Source: Phoronis australis
Taxonomy: Eukaryota > Phoronida > Phoronidae
NCBI GenBank assembly: GCA_002633005.1
Contig: NMRA01000200.1
Coordinates: 656,527 to 705,950 of the forward strand
Length of the DNA: 49,424 nt
Direction of reading: 5' to 3'
Shown here: positions 48,301 through 49,424 of the stretch, piece by piece
How positions within the stretch are numbered: position 1 is the stretch's first letter
How the letters are laid out: every line of letters starts with the position of its first letter
Position numbers and translations under genes: made by a program
Notes under the pieces: generated by a model
What the model saw: the letters and a program-made list of their open reading frames with translations, nothing else
Database searches by the model: none
What the model was told of the DNA's origin: nothing

Positions 48301-48871
48301 TTCACTTATGTTGCATACAAACAATTACCAAATTTTTCTTTTCTTTTCATTTTTCAATGGATGATTAATTTGCTAAGTCCTGTAAACTTTACCAAATATT
48401 GTTTTATGACATTTACACAATACAAACTATACTTGGAGTAGACTAAAATTTTTTTATTCTTTGTTTCTGAAGAAATTTGACAAAATAAAATTTCCCTTGT
48501 CAACCATATTGTGTGGTAAATAACTGAAGAGTCACTGTATTGCACAAGCGATCATGCTGTCCACATTTTAATTAAAATTTGTCTTGTGGCCCATTATGGT
48601 TCAGTATGGATTGGATATATTATCACTTCATCATCAAATAACTCCTGTATTAGCTTATTGTTCATTGTTTGAACTATTTATTTGCCAAACACTAACAATA
48701 AATACTGTAATTTGTCTAGGGGGTAAGAAGAATTTACCTACTGGTCTTCCTGCTGGCTACTACCAGGGCTTCAGAGGTTGTATTACTGACGTGAAGATTA
48801 ACTCCTACGACTTACACATGGCCCGTGATCAGGATAGTATCATGATAAAGCCACTTAACTTCTGTGAATGA
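2976..48871 (+). CDS. AGRN: Agrin-like heparan-sulfate proteoglycan, whole gene (19 coding exons)
   Basis: Spliced coding sequence assembled by eye: exons 2976-3309, 9920-10138, 18218-18430, 19549-19761, 20207-20316, 22422-22524, 25111-25202, 26478-26592, 27757-27978, 29116-29277, 29626-29766, 30268-30498, 35199-35391, 37262-37477, 37857-37990, 39131-39212, 43193-43432, 47827-47930 and 48720-48871. Every junction is GT-AG and in phase; the total is 3276 nt, 1091 residues plus stop. Domains: signal peptide 1-23; Kazal/follistatin modules at about 35-111, 112-184, 185-255, 256-326, 327-397, 398-466 and 467-532; SGSGS site about 536-540; laminin-EGF 541-594 and 595-641; Kazal 642-718; LG1 719-907; LG2 908-1091. 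Known of the family: agrin is a secreted basement-membrane proteoglycan; its LG domains bind dystroglycan and heparin, and in vertebrates it organises synapses through LRP4/MuSK. Inferred: the same extracellular-matrix role. NtA, SEA, EGF and a third LG are not seen. Most domain-boundary introns are phase 1, as in shuffled extracellular modules. Confidence 0.88.
3310..9919 (+). other. AGRN: Intron 1 (6.6 kb)
   Basis: GT-AG intron, phase 1. No Kazal-like cysteine pattern, transposase or RNA gene recognised on either strand. ORFs of up to 140 codons (9302-9724 +, 7879-8196 -) have low-complexity or unstructured products and no homology I recognise. A small inverted pair tttgattattg / caataatcaaa lies at about 7248 and 7361. 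Confidence 0.65.
9920..10138 (+). CDS. AGRN: Exon 2: Kazal module 2
   Basis: Residues 112-184. One complete module in a symmetric 1-1 exon of 219 nt. It opens [14 protein letters not shown] (follistatin N-terminal hairpin), continues CECDMNSC, then [13 protein letters not shown] (Kazal core), and ends EGPCNG. The acceptor is tttgcag before 9920 and the donor is gtaagt at 10139. CGNNGRTY replaces the commoner CGSDG/TY, a tolerated Kazal variant. An inhibitory protease contact is not claimed; agrin Kazal modules are mostly structural. Confidence 0.9.
10743..10817 (+). repeat. Segment duplication copy A, left part (split by LTR)
   Basis: ataggaatct, ctacgagctacgtt and agagta are shared with 12004-12060. 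The copy resumes at 11516-11578 after solo LTR 1 (tgacgt, aaaat, agact, caagatg shared with 12061-12135). Confidence 0.6.
10818..11515 (+). mobile_element. Solo LTR 1
   Basis: 698 bp beginning TGTCACG and ending TTCTGACA (TG...CA ends), flanked by a perfect 5-bp target duplication CAGAA at 10813-10817 and 11516-11520. Closely matches 40392-41127. It contains a TATTTATAG box near 11189 and ends in a TGTCAGA/TCTGACA inverted motif. No gag/pol, primer-binding site or polypurine tract adjoins it, so this is a recombined solo LTR of an LTR retrotransposon. Confidence 0.85.
11516..12003. other. Intronic sequence between LTR 1 and duplicate B
   Basis: Begins with the right half of copy A. The rest is purine-rich (aaagaaataa, gaaaaaac) with no recognisable gene; minus-strand ORFs here are low-complexity Phe/Ser-rich. 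Confidence 0.45.
12004..12135 (+). repeat. Segment duplication copy B (uninterrupted)
   Basis: Matches copy A without the LTR: the gggcggtcgaaat region corresponds to the point where LTR 1 sits in copy A. It serves as an empty-site paralogue. Confidence 0.6.
12171..12301 (+). repeat. 69-bp tandem duplication
   Basis: Two copies, each starting agaatgctgtcat and containing acccatccgag and aaatccaggcaactacag, at a 69-bp offset. They create repeated peptides in minus-strand ORFs that are not genes. Confidence 0.85.
12699..12751. repeat. Short two-level hairpin
   Basis: Outer arms aaaaattgttcctg (12699-12712) and its perfect complement at 12738-12751. Inner arms ttttaat and attaaaa are separated by ctc, with a four-base internal mismatch. 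The whole folds into a ~53-nt stem-loop. Confidence 0.75.
13855..14387 (+). repeat. 533-bp tandem duplication, copy 1
   Basis: Nearly identical to 14392-14925 over its length (few substitutions). The two copies meet at an assembly 'n' at 14388, so this may be a real tandem repeat or two haplotypes joined in assembly. Confidence 0.85.
14388..14388. other. Assembly gap placeholder (n)
   Basis: Single ambiguous base exactly at the junction of the two 533-bp copies. Confidence 0.9.
14392..14925 (+). repeat. 533-bp tandem duplication, copy 2
   Basis: Second copy, from ctagtctgtgctatca to gctaaccgcaggcg. It differs from copy 1 by scattered single-base changes such as atatgaagaacg for gtatgaggaatg. 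Confidence 0.85.
14928..15313. mobile_element. MITE-like element with perfect 26-bp terminal inverted repeats
   Basis: Left arm 14928-14953 (ctcagcttctgatcg...) is the exact reverse complement of the right arm 15288-15313. 386 bp overall, no transposase. The similarity continues outward with transitions, so the true ends may lie further out, including the end of the 533-bp duplication. No target duplication identified. Confidence 0.65.
15921..16782 (+). mobile_element. Solo LTR 3 (related family)
   Basis: 862 bp beginning TGTCAGAG and ending TTCTGACA, flanked by a perfect 5-bp target duplication TACAG (15916-15920 and 16783-16787). The terminal TTCTGACA is shared with solo LTRs 1 and 2, but the body differs. 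A tataaaaatag box lies near 16647. An internal duplication containing gcaacactt is seen at about 16218 and 16287. No internal retroelement genes. Confidence 0.75.
18218..18430 (+). CDS. AGRN: Exon 3: Kazal module 3
   Basis: Residues 185-255. Symmetric 1-1 exon of 213 nt with [33 protein letters not shown] and DLMKKAC. The acceptor is attctag and the donor gtgagt. It closely resembles exon 4 in length and sequence (shared [14 protein letters not shown] and CDLMKKAC), so the two look like products of a local exon duplication. An ATG at 18178 opens an intronic extension of this frame, but the splice-site model makes that an intron read-through. Confidence 0.9.
18431..19548 (+). other. AGRN: Intron 3
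   Basis: GT-AG, phase 1. Mostly the second copy of a dispersed repeat; the remainder up to 19548 is AT-rich with no gene. Confidence 0.7.
18515..19005 (+). repeat. Dispersed repeat, copy 2
   Basis: Homologous by eye to 1-440 in the same order and orientation (aaatttggct, tcatatctcagaaatgg, gaaaactgtagc, acagattg, tttcagaaaa). The only other place in the window where this family is seen. Non-coding; class unknown. Confidence 0.55.
19549..19761 (+). CDS. AGRN: Exon 4: Kazal module 4
   Basis: Residues 256-326. Symmetric 1-1 exon of 213 nt, the same length as exon 3. It reads [43 protein letters not shown] and ends FFGTCG. The acceptor is the strong gttccag. The donor gtacct is weaker than its neighbours, but it is the only one that keeps phase and length. 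CGSDD instead of CGSDG is a minor departure from the Kazal core. Confidence 0.88.
19762..20206 (+). other. AGRN: Intron 4
   Basis: GT-AG, phase 1, 445 bp. Donor gtacct; acceptor tttgttccag. Nothing else seen. Confidence 0.75.
20207..20316 (+). CDS. AGRN: Exon 5: Kazal module 5, N-terminal half
   Basis: Residues 327-363. It encodes the follistatin hairpin of a split module: [15 protein letters not shown] then CECPKC, ending EEHYP. It enters in phase 1 and leaves in phase 0 at gtaagt, so it only works joined to exon 6, which starts exactly at the Kazal core. It contains no ORF long enough to be found as an isolated gene; support is the cysteine spacing and the matching phases. Confidence 0.87.
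21170..21690 (+). repeat. Degenerate tandem repeat, roughly 90-120 bp units
   Basis: Recurring blocks of ggggca(c/t), aaacc(t/c)atccaatac or ggatgctat, then tcta/gtata followed by cagccca or aatacc (about 21170, 21295, 21360, 21505, 21595). Strongly diverged. Confidence 0.5.
21922..22145 (+). repeat. 43-bp minisatellite, 5 copies plus a partial
   Basis: Units start at 21922, 21965, 22008, 22051 and 22094 with ttattcagtggatgc, followed by acctaatctcatca and ending gcatcccg; a partial sixth starts at 22137. Few differences between units. Confidence 0.92.
22422..22524 (+). CDS. AGRN: Exon 6: Kazal module 5, C-terminal half
   Basis: Residues 364-397. Begins in phase 0 with [13 protein letters not shown], the Kazal core, then a basic CRKRKKIH run and the closing GAC. 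The acceptor is ctttgtag and the donor gtatgt, phase 1. The exon end and donor (gcatgca|gtatg) resemble the units of a degenerate ~45-bp minisatellite downstream in intron 6. Confidence 0.87.
22521..22935 (+). repeat. Degenerate ~45-bp array adjoining the exon 6 donor
   Basis: Units catgcagtatgcgtcttgca (22747), tatgcagcattgtcttgcag, catgcagtgtgtttcatgca and tatgcagtacattctatcca recur about every 45 bp, each followed by a gtaa-tt tract. The exon 6 end and donor gcatgcagtatgtatcttg has the same form and is in register about five periods upstream. Confidence 0.6.
23085..23490 (+). repeat. Degenerate repeat with ctatattaatatag cores
   Basis: Three to four blocks containing gg(g)ccccgc or gcgccccac, ctatatt(a/g)atata(g/a), then cttttt-ggctgc-ttcag, with gccccac-tttt-aagct-aaaatg(t/g)a between. 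Diverged copies of one ~150-200-bp unit. Confidence 0.55.
23760..24110 (+). repeat. Short minisatellite, GAGTGACCCTCACCCT-like
   Basis: About 20 degenerate units of 14-18 bp alternating gagtg(a/t)cc and ctcaccct. No ORF. Confidence 0.8.
25111..25202 (+). CDS. AGRN: Exon 7: Kazal module 6, N-terminal half
   Basis: Residues 398-428. Encodes [13 protein letters not shown] and CVCPSTC. It enters in phase 1 after ttgtag and leaves in phase 0 at gtaagt, pairing with exon 8. Like exons 5 and 6, this module is split by a phase-0 intron, but the cut falls about four codons earlier relative to the VCG core than in module 5. Confidence 0.85.
25667..25820 (-). mobile_element. tRNA-derived SINE, minus strand
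   Basis: Reverse complement reads gagagctcagtggactaga (A-box region, 25778-25789 on plus) and gggtttgagtcccag (B-box GGTTTGAGTCC, 25733-25744), separated by a small gcaga/tctgc stem. The element is bounded by taagtctg (25667) and cagactta (25813-25820). The 3' part carries accacctgtgg..cacatca..tgacct, shared with the neighbouring hairpin. Confidence 0.65.
25879..26047. repeat. Long hairpin / fold-back element
   Basis: Left arm 25879 to about 25952 (tatggaaatgtgta, taagtctg, accacctgtggccacatcat, aggt-type ends) pairs with the right arm from about 25964 to 26047 around an ~11-nt loop (tctttttatac). Imperfect with small indels. Confidence 0.8.
26478..26592 (+). CDS. AGRN: Exon 8: Kazal module 6, C-terminal half
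   Basis: Residues 429-466. Begins in phase 0 with [17 protein letters not shown] and closes with SKGTCG. The acceptor is ctttcag and the donor gttagt, phase 1. No stop or frame break. The core CGTDG is shared with module 5, the other split module. Confidence 0.87.
26593..27756 (+). other. AGRN: Intron 8
   Basis: GT-AG with donor gttagt, phase 1. No repeat or gene recognised. Confidence 0.7.
27757..27978 (+). CDS. AGRN: Exon 9: Kazal module 7 and glycosaminoglycan site
   Basis: Residues 467-540. A complete module ([29 protein letters not shown]) followed by an acidic tail [12 protein letters not shown]. Spliced to exon 10, the tail reads SGSGSE: Ser-Gly repeats flanked by acidic residues, the usual xylosyltransferase signal for glycosaminoglycan attachment, as in agrins. 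The acceptor is ttacag and the donor gtaggc. CASNG in place of CGSDG also occurs in module 8. Confidence 0.88.
27979..29115 (+). other. AGRN: Intron 9
   Basis: GT-AG with donor gtaggc, phase 1. Its first third is a degenerate repeat (28010-28470); the rest shows nothing. Confidence 0.7.
28010..28470 (+). repeat. Degenerate ~60-bp tandem repeat
   Basis: Blocks of (a)tgaaca(c/g), actgt(c/t)gtatgtga, gt(g/a)aac(a/c)gttcacttg and acatg recur through the region, clearest at 28250-28350 (ccgttcacttgtcaacatga next to ccgttcacttgtgaac). Confidence 0.6.
29116..29277 (+). CDS. AGRN: Exon 10: laminin-type EGF module 1
   Basis: Residues 541-594. Eight-cysteine LE pattern: [20 protein letters not shown], then EPGYWG and a final GCL. 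The acceptor is ttggtag and the donor gtaagt, symmetric 1-1. The CNSQTGQC and GxxCDxC motifs are diagnostic for laminin EGF rather than classical EGF. The last 22 bases of the exon and its donor are repeated at 61-bp intervals into intron 10. Confidence 0.9.
29256..29480 (+). repeat. 61-bp array containing the exon 10 end and donor
   Basis: Units start gatggtaacactgg (29256, coding), gatgataatactcg (29317), gatggtatcactgg (29378) and a diverged fourth at about 29439. The first two carry gatgtttag followed by gtaagtagtctta or gttagtagtctta. The founder unit straddles the exon/intron junction. Confidence 0.85.
29278..29625 (+). other. AGRN: Intron 10
   Basis: GT-AG, phase 1, 348 bp. Its first half is a 61-bp array derived from the exon 10 end; the acceptor is ttctgcag. 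Confidence 0.75.
29626..29766 (+). CDS. AGRN: Exon 11: laminin-type EGF module 2
   Basis: Residues 595-641. Second LE module: [39 protein letters not shown]. The acceptor is ttctgcag and the donor gtaagt, symmetric 1-1. Two consecutive LE modules before the last Kazal is the arrangement seen in agrin. Confidence 0.9.
29767..30267 (+). other. AGRN: Intron 11
   Basis: GT-AG, phase 1. Dominated by the 171-bp duplication of the exon 12 acceptor region. Confidence 0.75.
30019..30305 (+). repeat. 171-bp duplication of the exon 12 acceptor region
   Basis: gaatgcacccca, cct-accctt-cctg, ttgtagtcagtcttgt and tatcctct occur at 30019-30100 and again at 30190-30265; resemblance runs on into exon 12 (aacctgc/agacctgct). 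The upstream copy has ctctctgatt where the real acceptor has ctctttag. Confidence 0.8.
30268..30498 (+). CDS. AGRN: Exon 12: Kazal module 8 (post-LE)
   Basis: Residues 642-718. Contains [32 protein letters not shown] and the closing DGPC. The acceptor ctctttag at 30267 is fixed by frame; the alternative AG three bases downstream breaks it. The donor is gtatga. It corresponds to the ninth Kazal of vertebrate agrin, which also follows the LE pair. The acceptor region is duplicated 171 bp upstream with the AG lost in that copy. Confidence 0.88.
32044..33125. mobile_element. Non-autonomous TA-flanked DNA transposon
   Basis: Left end CCGTATTTGCCCTAATAAG (32044) and right end CTTATTAGGGCAAACACAG (33107-33125) are inverted with two mismatches, each flanked by TA. 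1082 bp. Subterminal aataagcgccc motifs are also inverted (about 32111 and 33062). Internal ORFs (32237-32560 +, 32275-32475 -) have no recognisable transposase. Tc1/mariner-like by target choice. Confidence 0.7.
33848..33861 (-). promoter_or_regulatory. CTCF-consensus-like site 1
   Basis: GTGCCCCCTAGTGG; the reverse complement fits the vertebrate 14-mer CCASYAGRKGGCRS at every position. Binding in this organism is not shown. Confidence 0.35.
33995..34008 (-). promoter_or_regulatory. CTCF-consensus-like site 2
   Basis: GTGCCCTCTAGTGG, full match to the reverse of CCASYAGRKGGCRS, 147 bp after site 1. Confidence 0.35.
34139..34152 (-). promoter_or_regulatory. CTCF-consensus-like site 3
   Basis: GTGCCATCTGGTGG, full match, 144 bp after site 2. 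Degenerate relatives follow at 34299 (three mismatches) and 34438 (one mismatch). Confidence 0.35.
35199..35391 (+). CDS. AGRN: Exon 13: laminin-G domain 1, first part
   Basis: Residues 719-782. It begins [17 protein letters not shown] directly after the Kazal 8 cysteine, so the linker is only a few residues and no SEA or Ser/Thr region intervenes. It shows LG strand features: [17 protein letters not shown] and VEFR. The acceptor is tgtttcag; the donor gtaagt leaves phase 2, completed by exon 14 to give Arg. Confidence 0.86.
35392..37261 (+). other. AGRN: Intron 13
   Basis: GT-AG, phase 2. Begins with a SINE fragment next to the donor. A pyrimidine-rich stretch lies at 36195-36420. No gene. 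Confidence 0.7.
35396..35470 (-). mobile_element. tRNA-derived SINE fragment abutting the exon 13 donor
   Basis: The reverse complement contains TGGCCTAGTGGG, a perfect A-box (plus 35438-35449), then atccttta, ctcaaggtcatgggctt where the B-box belongs (35402-35416, decayed). The fragment runs to within a few bases of the donor gtaagtgac. Confidence 0.6.
37262..37477 (+). CDS. AGRN: Exon 14: laminin-G domain 1, middle
   Basis: Residues 783-854. Continues VEFR with [13 protein letters not shown], then [20 protein letters not shown], the central LG strands. The acceptor is tttattcag and the donor gtaagt; phase 2 in and out. The typical W(H)xV segment is replaced by GVFTHVVA, a divergent version of the LG core. 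A 20-bp tandem repeat starts nine bases past the donor. Confidence 0.86.
37478..37856 (+). other. AGRN: Intron 14
   Basis: GT-AG, phase 2, 379 bp. Starts with the 20-bp repeat; otherwise AT-rich. Confidence 0.75.
37487..37546 (+). repeat. 20-bp tandem repeat, three copies
   Basis: gacagctagaagtaatgatt three times (first copy with one change), starting nine bases after the exon 14 donor. Confidence 0.92.
37857..37990 (+). CDS. AGRN: Exon 15: laminin-G domain 1, last part
   Basis: Residues 855-899. Encodes the LG signature [13 protein letters not shown]. Its disulphide partner is the Cys in SEGVDC at the start of exon 16. The acceptor is gttctag, phase 2, and the donor gtaaga, phase 1. LG1 therefore closes normally at about residue 907. 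Confidence 0.85.
37991..39130 (+). other. AGRN: Intron 15
   Basis: GT-AG, phase 1. No repeat or gene recognised. Confidence 0.7.
39131..39212 (+). CDS. AGRN: Exon 16: LG1 closing cysteine and start of LG2
   Basis: Residues 900-926. It reads [17 protein letters not shown] then LEYSNLGIQ: the LG1 closing Cys followed at once by the FDGS start of LG2, so no EGF module separates the LG domains as it does in vertebrate agrin. The acceptor is acttttag; the donor gtgagc leaves phase 2. The last 53 coding bases and the donor are the founder unit of the 88-bp array in intron 16. Reading past the donor meets TGA in frame at once. Confidence 0.82.
39160..39885 (+). repeat. AGRN: 88-bp array built from exon 16 end plus its donor
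   Basis: Unit starts at 39160 (coding), 39248, 39336, 39424, 39512, 39600, then an 'n' and a partial unit, then 39738 and 39826. Each unit holds the 53-nt exon tail (ttcgatggttctacatgg to ggcatacagag), the donor gtgagc (gtgaac in the last) and ~35 nt of intron. Nine units seen; the number is uncertain because of the gap. Confidence 0.95.
39678..39678. other. Assembly gap placeholder (n) inside the 88-bp array
   Basis: The phase of the array jumps here, so the true copy number is probably different. Confidence 0.9.
40392..41127 (+). mobile_element. Solo LTR 2
   Basis: 736 bp, TGTCACG...TTCTGACA, flanked by the perfect 5-bp target duplication GCATT (40387-40391 and 41128-41132). Closely similar to solo LTR 1, with an extra ~60-bp block near 40583-40650 and small deletions. 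TATA-like TATTTATAG near 40787. Same orientation as LTR 1. No internal region. Confidence 0.87.
41553..41827. mobile_element. Short MITE with ggggtctgtttcat inverted ends
   Basis: Left end ctggggtctgtttcatga (41553) and the right end complement tatgaaacagaccccag (41811-41827) are inverted, extending to ~22 bp with a mismatch. 275 bp, no ORF of its own. Target duplication not clear. Confidence 0.65.
42428..42486. repeat. Three GGAATATTCC palindromes in 60 bp
   Basis: tgcggaatattccaca, ggggaatattccgca and tgcggaatattccgca; the last is a perfect 16-bp palindrome. Centre spacing 23-25 bp. Confidence 0.85.
43193..43432 (+). CDS. AGRN: Exon 17: laminin-G domain 2, middle
   Basis: Residues 927-1006. 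Joined to exon 16 it gives IQRRKKSE, then [37 protein letters not shown] and [12 protein letters not shown], the canonical LG core. The acceptor is tctctttcag and the donor gtgagc, phase 2 in and out. The basic RRKK formed across the junction is a candidate heparin contact. Confidence 0.9.
44714..46198 (+). pseudogene. Non-LTR retrotransposon (CR1/Jockey-like) endonuclease region, broken and lacking RT
   Basis: Pieces of an ORF2: 44753-44971 (GGVTVMVKN, endonuclease beta-strand region), shifted into the frame covering 44946-45623 with [14 protein letters not shown] and SGHFP, the APE-type motifs, and LYLPPEG-like [13 protein letters not shown] single in-frame TGA at 45621 separates it from 45624-46004 (linker, WFDNVC...K), and a one-base shift leads to 46001-46198 ([20 protein letters not shown]). 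The reverse-transcriptase domain that should follow is absent. The usual catalytic Asp of the SDH motif is Gly here. At least two shifts and one stop make it a dead fossil. Confidence 0.82.
46657..47087. repeat. Long imperfect inverted repeat (fold-back) built of CACGGACTCA units
   Basis: Left arm 46657 to about 46850 pairs with the right arm about 46895-47087 (tacctaaactacac at the left end against gtgtagtttagata at the right; cgactcacggacctgcaaac against its complement gtttgcaggtccgtgagtcg). Arms are ~190 bp with a ~45-bp spacer. Each arm is itself a ~18-bp minisatellite of aacac-ggtcacggactca. Confidence 0.88.
47827..47930 (+). CDS. AGRN: Exon 18: laminin-G domain 2, strand region
   Basis: Residues 1007-1041. 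It reads [15 protein letters not shown] then [11 protein letters not shown]; with exon 17 it completes the LG motif WHKV...G.L.VD. The acceptor is tttctgtag, phase 2, and the donor gtgagt, phase 1. It is too short to stand out as an ORF; it is identified by its position between phase-compatible LG exons. Confidence 0.86.
47931..48719 (+). other. AGRN: Intron 18
   Basis: GT-AG, phase 1, 789 bp, AT-rich, no repeat or gene recognised. Confidence 0.75.
48720..48871 (+). CDS. AGRN: Exon 19: end of laminin-G domain 2 and stop
   Basis: Residues 1042-1091. It reads GGKKNLPTG, then [19 protein letters not shown] and the final PLNFCE followed by TGA at 48869-48871. The GCI and final Cys make the standard LG disulphide. 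The acceptor is tttgtctag. The stop two residues after the final Cys and the poly(A) signal downstream make this the true C-terminus, so the protein ends with the second LG domain. Confidence 0.89.
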
Positions 48872-49109
48872 ACACTGCTGTGTAGACTCTGAGGGTGCAG
48901 CTGAGATTTTGTGGTCATATTCATTGGATGAGGATCCATGGATCTATTTCAACTTTCTTTTTAGCTCAACTATTTATGGAGAATTGTTAGTTATAGGAAT
49001 CAAGTGTGCCATTTGCATTTTAACGTGTAAATCATTTTCACATTTGATTCATGACATGAGTGGTCTCTATATGTGCTGTGTTGAGGTGTAATTATTAAAA
49101 AATGAAGAG
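48872..49109 (+). other. AGRN: Probable 3' untranslated region
   Basis: No further coding signal between the stop and the AATAAA motif. AT-rich, with short chance ORFs only. A poly(A) site within about 30 bases after 49115 would give a 3'UTR of roughly 250-270 nt. Confidence 0.6.
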
Positions 49110-49115
49110 AATAAA
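49110..49115 (+). promoter_or_regulatory. AGRN: Polyadenylation signal AATAAA
   Basis: Canonical hexamer 239 bases past the stop codon, followed within 30 bases by a GT-rich stretch (gtgtgag, gtgttggtc) suited to the cleavage-factor downstream element. Confidence 0.65.
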
Positions 49116-49424
49116 GTGTGAGAATGTGTTGGTCAGGTATCTCATCATTTGCATTTCTGTTGCATTTTGGGACACTGTTGACACAAGGCCATATTATAAC
49201 TGTTAAATATCTGTTGGTATCATTTTTATATTGTCTTGTATTGTATTGAATTTTTTCATGTTAATCATCATTTTATGTCAAGCTTTGTTCATCACAGTCA
49301 GTCACATAAATCAGACATGCATAAGTCTGATTTTTGTTAACTTGGGTGGTTCACTTGTCATATACTCTTTGTGCACTGGAGCCTTCACATAAATCAGATT
49401 TTGCCATTCACCGTTGAAATCTCT
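49116..49424. other. Downstream flank, no gene seen
   Basis: AT-rich sequence with no credible ORF, RNA gene or recognised repeat. aaatcagac and aaatcagat motifs recur around 49307 and 49391. Confidence 0.5.

Overview
The window is from an invertebrate animal nuclear genome. It is AT-rich, and its coding sequence is cut into short exons with GT-AG introns of about 0.35 to 8 kb. There are solo LTRs, tRNA-derived SINEs, a decayed LINE, MITEs and many minisatellites, and single 'n' placeholders mark assembly joins at 14388 and 39678. The sequence does not settle the phylum; a marine invertebrate (hemichordate, cephalochordate, mollusc or similar) would fit.

One gene accounts for all the protein-coding signal I can support. 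It is an agrin-like heparan-sulfate proteoglycan on the plus strand, from the ATG at 2976 to the stop at 48871, with a poly(A) signal at 49110. I resolve 19 coding exons. Their phases all agree and they sum to 3276 nt (1091 residues plus stop). The predicted protein runs: signal peptide, seven follistatin-like/Kazal modules, an acidic SGSGS glycosaminoglycan site, two laminin-type EGF modules, an eighth Kazal, then two laminin-G domains. The Kazal/LE/LE/Kazal core followed by LG domains is the agrin signature. NtA, SEA, classical EGF modules and a third LG domain, all present in vertebrate agrin, are not visible.

Layout. 1-2975 is upstream DNA with a dispersed repeat and a tRNA-like SINE head. 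2976-27978 carries the signal peptide and Kazal 1-7. 29116-30498 carries LE1, LE2 and Kazal 8. 35199-39212 carries LG1 and the start of LG2. 43193-48871 carries the rest of LG2. Intron 2 holds two solo LTRs, a 26-bp-TIR element and a 533-bp duplication. Intron 12 holds a TA-flanked 1.08-kb MITE and a ~147-bp-monomer higher-order repeat whose monomers carry CTCF-consensus-like sites. Intron 16 holds an 88-bp array made from the end of exon 16, a third solo LTR, another MITE and a palindrome cluster. Intron 17 holds a LINE endonuclease fossil and a long fold-back repeat.

The most unusual feature is a recurring pattern: at exons 6, 10, 12 and 16 the exon edge, with its splice site, has been copied into a tandem array in the neighbouring intron. 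The 88-bp array repeats the last 53 coding bases of exon 16 plus its donor about nine times.
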